From Paramyrothecium sp. XJ0827 (Eukaryota > Ascomycota > Sordariomycetes > Hypocreales > Stachybotryaceae), in the NCBI GenBank assembly GCA_020881915.1, contig JAJFPB010000004.1:2232001-2296000 (forward strand): a stretch of DNA of 64,000 bases, in the 5' to 3' direction. The notes beneath the pieces are model-generated. The model saw only the letters and a list, made by a program, of their open reading frames with translations, ran no database searches and was not told the DNA's origin. Positions 21,712 to 32,513 of this stretch are shown here, piece after piece. Made by a program: the position numbers and the translations under genes. The first letter of the stretch is position 1; every line of letters begins with the position of its first letter.

Positions 21712-22905
21712 CTAGTCCAGCCGCCTTCGATTCCTCAGCCGCCCTTTTATGGAGTCAGGCACGGATTTCTGTATCCTGCTAAACGCCTCCTCGGGACTTC
21801 TTCGGATATCATGCATGGGGCTTCTGCCGTCTCGGTGAGAGATGGGTGATTTTGATGAGGGAGATCGCCGGATCGGTGAGGGAAGTCTTCGTGATGCTGA
21901 AGACTGGTACTCGATATAGCAGGTCGCTAATACTTCTTGTCGTGGTGTTGGGGTATCGGAATCTAGGGTATCATGGGCATCGGTGATAATGTCGAAATCG
22001 TCTTCAGGGTGTTGTGCGGTAGGGAACTCATCGTCATCGTCGGGAATTTCAATTATGGGTAGGTGCTCCTTATCGTCGACGGGATCAAGTGACGATCGGC
22101 TCTCAGCACAGTCGGAAACCGAGGTGACGGTGCTTTCACGGCTATACTGAGATGATTCATCATCGTCATGAAGCACAATAGGCCTCATCATGTCAGAGCC
22201 AAAAAACTCAGACTCCGCCGGGGAGAAGGATAGGGATCGGGAACGTTGACGAGTGCGGTATGTGACCGCTTCGACTTCAGCCGAAGCGGACTCCAAAACA
22301 ACCACCTCGGATTCAGGTGGTGATGGTGGAGCTTGGATAATGGGGTGGAATATGTTGTCGGAGTCGAGTTCGCATGGCTCCTCCGTCATGGTTGGAGGCT
22401 TCGATATGCACTCGGGTTCGAGGATAGAGTAACACACGGCGTCGTCAACGCTGCTGGCCTTGGTGCTAACAGTGTCGACACTGTCGGCCTCAGAAAAGGA
22501 GGAGCAGGTAGAACGAGCATCGTTGTGACGGCTGAGGTACTCATCAGGGAGATAACTGGCGAAGTATCGTACGATGGAGTCGAAGGACTTGGTTCGAAAG
22601 AGCTGCAGGGCGTGCTGCCACTGCTCGGTCTCCATGAGCTTTGGATTGGCAATGATCTCGACAGCAAGCGATTCCAGAGACTCGTTGAGCTCACGGAGCC
22701 GCTGCTGCTGCCGAGCAGCCATCAACCGATGAAACTCATCCGACGTGTCCGCATCGCGTGAAATCTCGTAGACGTCGTGGTGGAAAGCCTCGGGGTCTTG
22801 TATGGTAAAGGTAAAGGTGTTATACTGATCATGCAGGGAGGTGAAGAGGTCGGTCCTCTTCATGCCAAATTTCCAGGCCGGCCAAGACCAGCCCGGATCG
22901 TCCAT
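21712..22905 (-). CDS. Conserved fungal protein of unknown function, acidic and Ser-rich
   Basis: A single-exon frame of 397 residues. It was not recognised as a named family, although the N-terminus (WSWPAWKFGMKRTDLF, then FHHDVYEISRDADTSDEFH, residues about 6-60) has the feel of a conserved folded domain. About residues 60-125 are helical and Leu/Gln-rich. The remainder is disordered, with Ser clusters and strongly acidic runs. One of these, LPIIEIPDDDDEF (about 285), fits a SUMO-interacting motif: a hydrophobic core followed by acidic residues. The C-terminus is basic, with several SP sites that could be phosphorylated. Nuclear function is a guess from the SUMO-type motif and basic tail. 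Coding status is supported by length and by the ordered N-terminal composition. Confidence 0.75.
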   Translation of the reverse strand: MDDPGWSWPAWKFGMKRTDLFTSLHDQYNTFTFTIQDPEAFHHDVYEISRDADTSDEFHRLMAARQQQRLRELNESLESLAVEIIANPKLMETEQWQHALQLFRTKSFDSIVRYFASYLPDEYLSRHNDARSTCSSFSEADSVDTVSTKASSVDDAVCYSILEPECISKPPTMTEEPCELDSDNIFHPIIQAPPSPPESEVVVLESASAEVEAVTYRTRQRSRSLSFSPAESEFFGSDMMRPIVLHDDDESSQYSRESTVTSVSDCAESRSSLDPVDDKEHLPIIEIPDDDDEFPTAQHPEDDFDIITDAHDTLDSDTPTPRQEVLATCYIEYQSSASRRLPSPIRRSPSSKSPISHRDGRSPMHDIRRSPEEAFSRIQKSVPDSIKGRLRNRRRLD

Positions 22906-25900
22906 GTCGAAGAAGCAAGAGGAGAGGAGGAGGAAGTCGAAGGGGATCGGTGTGCGTGTACTGTCGGGGTAGAGGAGGTGGAACAGAAGAAATCAGAAGC
23001 CCAGGGTCTCGCACAGCGAAACAGCGCGTTCAGACCTTACTGGAACACATCTTGACTGCTGAGGTGCTCACTGAAAGATACAGACAAATCGACTCTACGG
23101 CGGTCGAGGAGCTGTGATAGTTCAGAGGGCAGCAGATTGAGGGGGCAGGGCTCTTCTGGGTGACGATGAGCAGGGCGTGTTTTGGGTTTGACGGGGCCTT
23201 CGTGATGGAGCGGTCGAGCCGGTTGCGCTGGGGCATTGGGGAGTAGCAACATATCTAATCACGCATTTTCTGCCCAATGCAAGAGCAAGCACGAGAGCCT
23301 GAGGCAGCAAAGGGTGGGCGCTGCTATTGGATGCACGGGCCAGCACGTACCACACTATCTCACACAGGACTTGCGACCAGGCCACAGCTGGCCTCTACGC
23401 CACAGACGGCGACGAATGAAAGCCAACTAAATATGCGCCCCCGGCCAATGGCTTCAGTTTGCACGGAATCCACCCTTCAAGGCCCACCCAAACGGACAAG
23501 CGCCCCCTCCGAATCTGACGGAACCGAATCCTCTAGATTCGTGAAGCTGCTATATCCACGCCCTTGATTCTGTGCGCGACACCCGCCATGGTGAAGTTAG
23601 TACGGTGAACATATCTTTGGAGCGGCACGTAGTCTACATTATTATGATGGAATAGTCCAGAGATCATACACTTACTTGTATTGACTCGCGGGCGAGGAAT
23701 AATGAAATAAGTTGAAGGAGTATTCTCAACGAGGTTTGAGTGGCAGATTCTCCTGAGAAGCGCCCAACTGCGTGGCCTCAATGCGCATGAGTCCGGCGTA
23801 CTATCTGTCCTCCAAAAACGACACCGGTCGCACGTCACCGACATTCTCACCCTGCAACCCCCTCGCTCGAGCACTCAGCCCAGATAAGTTTGTGTTCATA
23901 CTGAGTGCCCCGGGCGCTGCTCATGAAGAGAGCGGCGGTTTCCTGGTTTCTGTTGCAAATTCCTCGCCGCAATAGTTCTTCCCGATACTCCTCATATACT
24001 TGGCGGAGAGGCAAGGGAATTGAGCGATGTGGCAACGAAATTAGAGGCATAGCACGGTAAAGACCCCTACGTAAGGTACCTTAGGTACGTGAGCGAATGG
24101 TACATAACAGAGTTACTATCGCTTATTATTTTACGTGTTATTCTGTCCTTTTCAAGGAACATTCTCAAAATGGGAAAAAGCATTTCAACCTTCAAGGCTT
24201 TTTATCAAGCTTTGATTTCATTTTTCTCATATTCTGTTGTAAAGAAAATCGGAATGAATTTTGGACCGACTGGACTATGGCACGCCTACCCTCCTGTACC
24301 TCTGTAATAAGCAAAAGGTGATGGGGCGTGTCGCATGACAAACGCCCGCAACAGTTTCGGTGGGTTTGGGAGTCTGCTGACGTGCTGGTACCCTCACGCT
24401 CTGGTCCAGCCCACACATGAGCGAGAAGGCTGGCGAAGGTTGCCCATGATTCGCCAGTCATTCACGTTTTGCACATCTTCCCGCTCCGTCAGGTCCATGG
24501 CCCGAACGATGTCTGTCGCAAGTGGAATAAGCATGTGTGCGTGGCACCAACTCGTATTTCGCGTGGCTTGAGCTTCATATGAGAGACTTACATAATGACT
24601 TTTGAGCGGTAAGGACATCGAGGTTTCAAAGCAAGCCGCTTCTTAGCTTGTTCTCTCTTCTTCTTTGAGCATGCCTTTGTCACGCGTGCTCTTCCCTTTT
24701 TGCAACTCCATTGCCTACTAGTATGTCGACCATTTCTCCCCCAAGAAGGCACAATTATCTGCGAGACGACAGCAGCTTTCTGCACAGGCCTCTTTCCGCT
24801 ATTCGACACTCTGCCTAGTCCGGCAGACTGCCTAGGTGACTTCGGAGGAAATATCTTTATTGCCATCAGTGGTTTGTGTCCTGCCAGCTAGAGGCCTCCT
24901 CTTTCAACCCCAGCCACTTGCAGCTACTGTTGGCGAGTGTGCCTTTTGACGGGTGTGGCTGCTGCTCGCCACGGCACCAGCCGCACGCACAGCCCCCTTT
25001 TCCCCCTCCACACATCACGGCCCGAGCCTGAAGTCTGCCACCACGTTGGCCATGCCTTGGCCACAGGCTGAGTGGTAAGGTGTCCGGAGAATCACGAGGC
25101 TACTTGGTATCTTAGTCCGAAGCGTCGCCTACCTTCGTTCTTAACGCAGCATTACGCTTCTTTGCAGCATTCAGTTGGTCTTTGAGAACCTGGTAGGTGT
25201 CATAAACCCGTGCCTGTTCAACCATCAAATTCATTACGCACCACAGTCGTCTATCAATAGCTCATTGCCTGTCGTTAGGGCCTGTGCTAGTTCACCTAGG
25301 CACCCGTGGCCCAATTTTTTCCCTCCCCCCCTGGCCTGGCCTTCTTGGGCGATGACTGTCCCCCGTGGAGGCTGAGACGCCATCAGCAGGCCAATCCATC
25401 TATCCTCGCGACTGCGCATCTGACGTTCTTCCCCCCGCAGGCCTCACTGTTCTGTCCTCCGGGACTCGCCCGTCTGTTCCTGCATTTATCACGAAGCAGG
25501 TCGTCGAGCAGCCCTTGTAACCTACTTCTCCATGCTCCACACTCGTTGACATTCCGTTAAAAGAGTGCGCTGTGTACCAGCAGTCCCGAAATAAACCCTC
25601 TCTTGGCTCTGCCAGGCTTTCCTTCTCGGCCGGATATAGACCTCCTTGCAGCAACCCGCGAGCGTAGGCAGCACAGCTCAGCACAGCTCAGCACAGCACA
25701 GCAACCCTTGCCATCACTCTTGTTCTGTCCATCCACAAAGTTTCAGGCACCCGGCCACCTCCCCGCTTCCTCATCTTCACTTCTGTTTTATTTCACCTTG
25801 TTCAGTCGATACCCGGCCTGCAACATAAGCCAGCTTGAACCATCTTACCTAGCCGCAGAGTACAGTGCCTACTTCTACGGTTAGGTGAGGTGGCTCAGGC

Positions 25901-26032
25901 ACCAAGGAAACCCTTCTTCCCACTCCGCTTTTTCTACTCCAAGAGGTACCCTAACCTGGACCATCCATTGCCCCAACGACACAATTGACGAGCCACATGG
26001 GCCGCTAGGCATTCCAGTCAAGTTCCTCGCGC
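22906..26032. other. 3.1-kb intergenic region with divergent promoters
   Basis: It lies between the starts of the minus-strand unknown protein and the plus-strand kinase. It contains an AT-rich segment (about 24080-24300), a palindromic GGTACC element (about 24070-24090), and a CT-rich segment (about 25300-25860) likely to be the kinase leader. Short open frames occur but none has recognisable domains. Confidence 0.45.
25671..25703 (+). repeat. Short direct repeat (GCACAGCTCA units)
   Basis: Two exact 10-bp copies are followed by shortened GCACA/GCA units, in the presumed leader of the downstream kinase gene. A simple-sequence repeat. Confidence 0.85.
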
Positions 26033-27922
26033 ATGCATCCTCACAGGGTCGAGTCCTCTGTGGACTCGGAGGGAAGAACGGAACCCTTCTCGCAGTCTGA
26101 AATTGATGCCCGCTTCAAGGGCATCCGCGTCGAGGAACCAGTCAACATACTCGATGGCGAGTCTGTCCCGCTCGATGTCTTGCAACTGGAGGACCACCAC
26201 CACCGCCAAGGCATCCGCATCTTGGTCCGGCCTCTCACTAGGCTACCGAATGCGCGCTCGGTGAGTCCTGGCAATGATAATTGCCAATGGCTTGCGCTCC
26301 GCGCTGAGGTCGCCTCCTCTGAGCAGCCTGAGCACAAGGTATTAGCCGTGACTCAGACGTCGAGGGATATCAAGTTCTCTGTTAGAATCCCTGGCGAGAC
26401 TCAGGACGAGTCATCGCGGCCTCCACTGTGGTGCGAGCTGTACTACGACCCAGCCAGCGACAAGGTCATCTTTCTCAATAAGTCCGATGTGCCGCTGTCG
26501 CTTGCCAGAGTATCCGGGACGCCTCTTGCTAGCCCTCCCATGAACGAGGCCCACATCATCAACCCCGGACTCCCCAAAGGTCTCAAGCCTGGCACATGGC
26601 GCATCTCAGTCAGAGACATTGACGTGCTGGACTTCCGCATCCTCGAAAAGCGACCAGTGACGTTGTATCAAACACTCCCCGTCGTCTCGGAAGAGGAGGA
26701 TTCATCCCCCATCCCTAGTTCCGATAAAGTCAGCACCAGTCTGAAGCGTGCGCTGACTCCGGATGAAGACGACAAGAGAGCTAAGCGCCGGATTTCCGAA
26801 ACCGAGGCGGATGCCGAACCTGCCGCGCCGGATGGCGCAATCATGTTCCTCCGTCCCATTCGCGAGCCTCTCGTCTTTCCCATACCCAACGGGCGGGAAG
26901 GCAAAGAGCTTGCTGTTTCCACGAGCCATGCCCTCTTAGATGCGATGCAAGGGGAAACAGTCGCAGTGCAGGGCGTCTGCGAACTGGATGAATACCAACT
27001 AACTAAGCGCGATCCGATTGCATCCACGGCACTGTCCGCGGTATATACAGCAAAACATTCACACGTTCCCGATAACATTGTCACTGTGAAGGTGCTCAAG
27101 ACGCGAGTCGCCAACCCAACCGATAAACCACAAGTACACGAACGGAACATCATACGTCAGGCAGACATGTGGATGCGGGAATGCCAGAGCCAGGAAGATC
27201 TGAAGCACGAGTCTATTGTGCGGTACTACGGTGGCGATGCGCGGTTCCTGTCCCTGTATATGGAACACGTAGATGCACAAGATTTGACAGCAGTACCGCG
27301 GTGGAGGAGTAAGGCGAACGATGAGTTCCAAGGTAGCCGGGAAGATGCGCTGCGCATTTTGCGTGACATTGCTAGCGCTCTCAACTATATCCACGGGCGC
27401 AGGCTGGTACACAACGACATCAAGCCCGCCAACATCCTGTATTCTCCCGAGCGCGGTGCTGTACTTTGCGATTTCGGCCTATCAACGCTTGCTGCAAACT
27501 CGCCGGGTGGCGGCGGCACTCCGTACTACATCCCACCCGAGTTCATCGGGCCGAAACTACGTGGCCCGCCCTCGGACGTGTGGGCGCTGGGCATCACGAT
27601 GCTGTACGTCATGCGCAAAATCGCCTTCCCGGACAGCCGCGCGCGGAGACATCATCCGAAGCCGTTGTACTGGCAGATTGCTGGCGTCAACAACCCAGCA
27701 ATGCCATACAAGCAGTATGGCAATGGCCAGCCCGCGACAAACCAGATGCGTGACTGGTTGACTGAGATTCACGAGGCTCGAGAGAAGCTGAATCCAAAGG
27801 ATCGCCTGGAACGACTAGTCAAGGAGATGCTGTTGCCGAACCCGAATCAGCGGATCACCATGGCGCAGATCCTGCAGGAGCTTTACGCAGAACAGAAACC
27901 TGTTTCGTCGGCCTCTAGATGA
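26033..27922 (+). CDS. Protein kinase with FHA-like N-terminal region
   Basis: A single-exon frame of 629 residues with a C-terminal kinase domain (about 325-620). The lysine is in VTVKVLK (about 352), followed by RECQSQEDLKHESIVRYYG, the catalytic loop HNDIKPANIL (about 460), DFG (about 480), and a TPYYIPPEF segment in place of the usual APE. The glycine-rich loop is not recognisable, and HRD is changed to HND; the catalytic Asp, Lys and DFG Asp remain, so activity is possible. Residues about 125-210 (CELYYDPASDKVIFLNKSD, then PGTWRISVRDIDVLDF) look like the beta-strands of an FHA phosphopeptide-binding domain. FHA plus kinase is the architecture of Rad53/Chk2 checkpoint kinases, but similarity to those enzymes is not strong by eye. 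Residues 225-265 are acidic/basic and disordered with a KRAKRR nuclear-type signal. Confidence 0.85.
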   Translation: MHPHRVESSVDSEGRTEPFSQSEIDARFKGIRVEEPVNILDGESVPLDVLQLEDHHHRQGIRILVRPLTRLPNARSVSPGNDNCQWLALRAEVASSEQPEHKVLAVTQTSRDIKFSVRIPGETQDESSRPPLWCELYYDPASDKVIFLNKSDVPLSLARVSGTPLASPPMNEAHIINPGLPKGLKPGTWRISVRDIDVLDFRILEKRPVTLYQTLPVVSEEEDSSPIPSSDKVSTSLKRALTPDEDDKRAKRRISETEADAEPAAPDGAIMFLRPIREPLVFPIPNGREGKELAVSTSHALLDAMQGETVAVQGVCELDEYQLTKRDPIASTALSAVYTAKHSHVPDNIVTVKVLKTRVANPTDKPQVHERNIIRQADMWMRECQSQEDLKHESIVRYYGGDARFLSLYMEHVDAQDLTAVPRWRSKANDEFQGSREDALRILRDIASALNYIHGRRLVHNDIKPANILYSPERGAVLCDFGLSTLAANSPGGGGTPYYIPPEFIGPKLRGPPSDVWALGITMLYVMRKIAFPDSRARRHHPKPLYWQIAGVNNPAMPYKQYGNGQPATNQMRDWLTEIHEAREKLNPKDRLERLVKEMLLPNPNQRITMAQILQELYAEQKPVSSASR

Positions 27923-29822
27923 GGCCCTTTCTATTTTTCCTATGAGTTTAGCATATTGTCTAGGGTTTGCATGTTAGGAGTTCTCACGGAGTAAGGTTGA
28001 TGTTTGAATCTGAGCAAAGATACGGGACGCTGTTGGGCGACGGACGAAATTAGTGGTACAAGAGCTGGGAACGCGCACATTTGGGCTTTGGCTGCTGCGG
28101 GATCGATGTTTCACGGCTCTTGCATTTATTCTCTACACGAGCACGTAGTTTCATGTTGTTTTTCTTCTACTGCTTTTTATACCCTCAAACTACTCAATGT
28201 ATAGAAGCGCTTCCGGAGCGCCATCAAAAACGTTCAATCAAAACACATACCAAGTCTCCGACGAAATTGCACAATTGGTCAATGTCACTGTGATTTGAGG
28301 AGGGCTCGGGTGAGTGGATGATTTGGTGGCTGCTTCCGTCTCACCTGGAACACTGTAGAGGTTAAGACTGGTCTCATCATTTTGAGAGTCACGCATAGAT
28401 TATAAGGTATGCAAGCGGACACGTTAAATACAGACCACTACCTTAACACGTTTAACCTTAAAGGCTTGCGGGAAGAATGTCTATTTCGACGATACAAACC
28501 ATTTCATTTTACATGTAGAACCTCAAGTAATCTCACTCTTGACTTCATCTATCAGAAGTTGTATTGCATAACATTCACATGCAACTCGTTGGATTTAGGG
28601 TAGCCTCTGCAGATCTTCCCTCAGCACACACGTATTATGTCCATTTCATCCCCGACAACATCCTCTGCCAATGTCCGCCATTGCGGCCGACGTTCCGTAC
28701 GCTATGGCCCATCACTCGACGCAAAACGGTCGTGGCTAAGCCGCGCCCAGGTGCTCCTGGTCTCCGAGATGCTACGCTTCGAGTCTGGAGTCGCGGTGCG
28801 TCATTAAGAGGGGCCAGTGAAGAGGCAAACCATGGTTTCGAACCTTTTTTTCTTTCTTTCAGAGAACGAGGCTGCCACCTCGAACCGAAACGCGATGGCC
28901 TGGGGACGAAGTGGCTCTCCTCTCAATAACTCTATACTCTATCCTCGGAGGGGCCTGGAAAGGGGAGGCTTAGTAGGGATCAAACACTCATGAAGCCGAG
29001 CTTCTTCGTGCTTTGGAGGAATCTTGTTGAATTGGGGCCACTAGCTCCGACAGCAAACGAGACTATGAGTCTCCGCCTCGCACATGGCGTGTTTGCGTCC
29101 CCGACACTTGCCTAGTGCCCGAGCGCCTCCCCTGGCAACGGCAACTGGCAATTACAGAGCTGAGCGGCTCGAGTCGTGCTGGTTCATGCCTTGGCCATGA
29201 TCCTAGACTGTTCCGGTCCTCGGGTGTAGGGGTAGGGGAGGGAAAGCGGTAATGGCGTGGATCGGTGTTTTGAAACTCTTCGTTTGAGGGGCACGGACTC
29301 GGCGGGCATCTCGAGATCCGTGCCGCCGAAACTCCATGCGTCGCGGTAGGCAGAGCCGTGGGGGCGCTGTGATTGGCCGGCTGAGGCTGCGGTCCGTTTC
29401 GACTGATCTACGTCGATCCAGGCGACCAATGACCGGCCCTGCCTTACGCTTTGGGTAGGCTTCACGATGGCTTCACGAGGGCACCGCAGGAGGCGCACCT
29501 AGGTCCCGTGCTAGGCGCAGGGAAGCCGGCTTGGCTCTCGACTTGTTTCGCGAGGGACCGTGTCCTCGACATTTGCTAGGTAGTCCGCAACGACACTGGC
29601 GGTGACGGCCTCTTTCGATCCAGGTATAAATCACGAGTCCATTCCGGCTCAATCTGGTTTCTTTTCTCCTCATCCACCAACAGCCTTCTTCAGCACACCC
29701 TTCCACCCTCTTCTCAGCTTCTCTTCTTCTCCTGCCGGTCAGGTCAATCTTCCATCTCCTTCTTAATACCAACAACCATCCTCTTCCTCTTCCAACCAAC
29801 TCCACCAAACCCAACCTTCAAA
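27923..29822. promoter_or_regulatory. 3' flank of kinase and promoter of Egh16-like gene
   Basis: 1.9 kb between two plus-strand genes. The first part is AT-rich kinase 3' flank. The last 200 bp carry a TATA box and a long CT-rich leader ending in TTCAAAATG, a strong fungal start context. No gene was recognised between. Confidence 0.5.
29625..29630 (+). promoter_or_regulatory. TATA box of the Egh16-like gene
   Basis: A perfect TATAAA lies 193 bp before the ATG, followed by a pyrimidine-rich stretch to the start codon. This is the usual layout of strongly expressed fungal genes. Confidence 0.6.
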
Positions 29823-30617
29823 ATGTCTTCCTTCAAGGCCATCTTCACCTGCGCCGTCCTGGCCACCGCCCAGCTTGCTGCTGGACACAGCATCATCACC
29901 GGTGCCACTGGTGATGCCGGCGGCACTGGCATGGCCCTCGGTGTCGACTCCTCCACTCCCCGTGACGGAACCCGCCGCACTCCCTTCCAGCAGGATGCCA
30001 CCCGCTTCCGCGGCGCTGCTGCCGACACCTTCGGCGAGACCCTGGCTGGCGGCGACAACAACCTCGAGCAGGGTACCACCGACATCATGGAGGAGACTGG
30101 CGATGCTCTCCCCCAGGTCACCCCCGGTGGTGAGATCTCCATGACCATCCACCAGGTCAACTCCGACGGTGCCGGTCCCTACACCTGCATGATCAACGCC
30201 GACGCCTCTGGCGCCAACTGGGAGAACATCCAGGTCACCAAGGATGTTCCCGGCAACGAGCGTGGCCGCAACCGTGACGGCGAGATGCAGGACTTCGAGC
30301 TCAAGGCCGCCATCCCCGCCAGCCAACAGTGCACTGGTACCGTCGCCGGCCAGAACAACGTCTGCCTCGTCCGCTGCGAGAACCCCGCCAACGCTGGTCC
30401 CTTCGGTGGTATCGTCCCCGTCCAGATGGCTGCTCCTGGTGCTGCCGCCCCCGGCGGTGCTGTTCCCGTCGGCGCTGCTCCCGGCGCTGCTCCCGCTGCT
30501 CCCGCTACTCCCGCTACTCCCGCTGCTCCCGCTGCTCCCGCTACTCCCGCTACTCCCGCTGCTCCTGGTGCTGCTCCCGCCGCCCGCATGCGCCGCGGCA
30601 AGCGCTTCAACGCTTAA
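29823..30617 (+). CDS. Egh16-like secreted protein (GAS1/MAS3 type)
   Basis: A single-exon frame of 264 residues. A signal peptide (about 1-20) ends near LAAG-HS. The mature start [13 protein letters not shown], the block [18 protein letters not shown] and the motif [14 protein letters not shown] are hallmarks of the Egh16/GAS/MAS family: secreted proteins induced in appressoria of rust-, mildew- and blast-type fungi and also found in insect pathogens. Four cysteines follow the signal peptide. After about residue 210 comes a Pro/Ala/Thr-rich tail with an exact internal duplication, ending in [10 protein letters not shown], whose KR and RR pairs could be Kex2 sites. Codon choice is almost exclusively C- or T-ending in the optimal set, implying very high expression. 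Its molecular activity is unknown. Confidence 0.93.
   Translation: MSSFKAIFTCAVLATAQLAAGHSIITGATGDAGGTGMALGVDSSTPRDGTRRTPFQQDATRFRGAAADTFGETLAGGDNNLEQGTTDIMEETGDALPQVTPGGEISMTIHQVNSDGAGPYTCMINADASGANWENIQVTKDVPGNERGRNRDGEMQDFELKAAIPASQQCTGTVAGQNNVCLVRCENPANAGPFGGIVPVQMAAPGAAAPGGAVPVGAAPGAAPAAPATPATPAAPAAPATPATPAAPGAAPAARMRRGKRFNA
30495..30566 (+). repeat. 36-bp tandem duplication in the Egh16-like tail
   Basis: Two head-to-tail 36-bp copies (30495-30530, 30531-30566) are identical except for the last base. Each encodes [12 protein letters not shown]. Within each copy a 9-bp GCT-NCT-CCC unit repeats. Confidence 0.95.
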
Positions 30618-31182
30618 ATGCGCTTGAAACGATGACGGGGGCAACCACGAAAAGAATACCATGGAATAGGGTTGGAGGAATTGGGAATCCAACAAAGACT
30701 CTGGAAGTCTTGAGGATTAGATAGGAATTTGCGGAGGAATTGGTTGCTGGTCATAAAACAGTCCTCTCCTTTAATGTTTTGTTTCTCCTGCTATGGGATG
30801 GATCTACCTGCAGAAGAGTAGTCAAGATAGCTCGAGGGTGTCCGACGATGAAGAATAAATGCTGTTAGAAAATACCTGACTCTCTCGATTGTGATTTGAC
30901 TCATTGTCGCCAGCCTACCTTAATAAGTTGAGGCCTCTTTCAAGCTTAATTCAGCCATTGCTCTCTTATTCCCCCTGTTGCATTACTGACCTCGAAAATG
31001 GGGGTCATATAGGAAAGTCCTGTCATATGTGTCTGTGTGCATGGCATGGTGTGCTATCTTGATATCATGCATAAGAAACCGTATCCAACGATATTCGATT
31101 ACTACCCAGTAATGATCGCTCATAATCCCATCTCGACCTAGAGTTACACCCCATAACAATTGAAGCTTTTTGCCGGCGTCGC
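30618..31182. other. Convergent 3' region
   Basis: It holds the 3' flanks of the Egh16-like gene (+) and the small membrane protein gene (-). No other feature was seen. Confidence 0.5.
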
Positions 31183-31620
31183 CTACAGCTCCGACTTTTC
31201 GTGTCCTTCGTCTGACTTGAGCAGCCCCAGCTTCCTAAGTTCATCCTCAACCAGGCCCCGAGCAGCCTCTACCCCGGATTTCGCATAATCCGTCACCCTC
31301 GTAGGCGTGTCCATGACGTACGCCCACTCCCGGCGCGTATAGCCGTTGATCCAGTACATGTGCAGGCGAGCAGCGATGCCGGCCCCCATGAGGCCGTAGG
31401 GCGTGCATGCGCCGAGTTCATCGCCGGGCGGCACAGCGCGCACGACGCGTACCACACCGGCGCAGACGGTGTTGATGACGGTGCCGCCGGCGAGGGAGGA
31501 CAGCAGCGTGGTGTGGACGGTGCGCTCGACCAGGTCCGCGTCGGGGTCGTTCACCCACGAGGTGAGAACCCCTATTGACACGAGCAGCGCTAAGATGGTG
31601 GACCAGCCAAGGAGCTGCAT
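31183..31620 (-). CDS. Small membrane-associated protein of unknown function
   Basis: A 145-residue frame with high GC in third positions, unlike the AT-rich DNA on both sides, which supports coding. The N-terminus is a hydrophobic segment (about 4-23, LGWSTILALLVSIGVLTSWV) acting as signal anchor or signal peptide. A second apolar stretch runs about 36-62 (THTTLLSSLAGGTVINTVCAGVV region). The C-terminal half is soluble, with YWINGYTRREWAYVMDTP and an amphipathic acidic helix, ending in KSEL. That ending is close to, but not, the HDEL/KDEL retention signal. No family was recognised. It may be lineage-specific. Confidence 0.6.
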   Translation of the reverse strand: MQLLGWSTILALLVSIGVLTSWVNDPDADLVERTVHTTLLSSLAGGTVINTVCAGVVRVVRAVPPGDELGACTPYGLMGAGIAARLHMYWINGYTRREWAYVMDTPTRVTDYAKSGVEAARGLVEDELRKLGLLKSDEGHEKSEL

Positions 31621-32513
31621 GATTGCTAAGAGGTTTGACCGGGTGGCTGAGCTGTTTGAGGTTCGCGGAATGACTGTCGCGTGACTGAAGATGAATCGAT
31701 TTTGATGTAAGTAGAGATGGAAAAGATTTTTTTGAAAAGAGAAAGAAAATGGCAGAAGTCGGATGAAAAAGGCTTTGAGTTGATTCAGAACGGTTTCATG
31801 GTGTCGAGCAGGAGGTGTGGAAACCTCCCGAAAGTCCCGTTATGAAACGGTACAGTGCGAATTGTTGTTGCGGCACTCATACGGAGCCTTACCTGCCTTG
31901 ATCAACGGGCTATACACTCACCTACCTTTTGTGGCTTCTTGGTCTATGATTGCTGGCTTTCTATTCGTGCTCCGTTACTAGCCGTTGAAATTCCTCAAGT
32001 GATCTACCAAATCCATGTTTTTACAAGGGATCTGTGGAAACCACTGGCAATCCAGGCCATTAACGTCCCCAGATCGTGGAAGGCCCATGCACCGCCCCTG
32101 TTTTTGTGTCATGAACACCACCTCCGCCGTTGTCGACTAGGCTGGTTTTCAACTTCGGCGTGAAACGATATCTTTATGTATAAAAATTTATTATACTTTA
32201 ATACCGCTCGCGTTTGATAGTTCGGCGTGAAACGATATATTTATGTATAAATGTTTTTAAATATTCTAATACAATCCGCGTTTGATAGACCGGCCTTCCT
32301 ATGACTGCCATGTCCTGCTAAGCCTTCGCCCCTCCTCCTCGGGACCCATACTTGTTTTGTCAGTCATTACAAACGATTTTGATGACGAGCCATGATGAGC
32401 GGAGAAACCCTTGAGTAAAACATCCTACGATGCATATCGCTGAAGAAAGTGGTATGAGCTTGGAAACATGAAACCCCCCAGGTTGGTAAAGAGAAAACCC
32501 AGTCAAACTTCGC
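31621..32513. other. AT-rich intergenic region
   Basis: Nearly 0.9 kb between the small membrane protein start and the 3' end of the S9 peptidase gene. Apart from the tandem repeat at 32154-32288, nothing was recognised. Confidence 0.5.
32154..32288 (+). repeat. Two-copy 67/68-bp direct repeat
   Basis: Adjacent copies at 32154-32220 and 32221-32288. Both begin with TTCGGCGTGAAACGATAT and end with CGCGTTTGATAG; the AT-rich centre differs more. GC-rich ends with a drifting AT centre could be a remnant of a longer satellite or mobile element. Confidence 0.9.

Noticed and set aside
24394..24866. Two adjacent minus-strand frames that could be joined by a GTAAGT donor near 24598
   Set aside because: No recognisable domain, highly basic composition and no clear acceptor; not enough to call a gene.
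28828..28842. GGTTCGAAACC on the minus strand, like a tRNA B box
   Set aside because: The flanking bases do not form a T-arm stem and no A box or acceptor stem is present.
29763..30695. 310-codon open frame antisense to the Egh16-like gene
   Set aside because: It mirrors the strong third-position C bias and Ala/Pro repeats of the real gene; its translation is Gly/Ser low-complexity with no domain.
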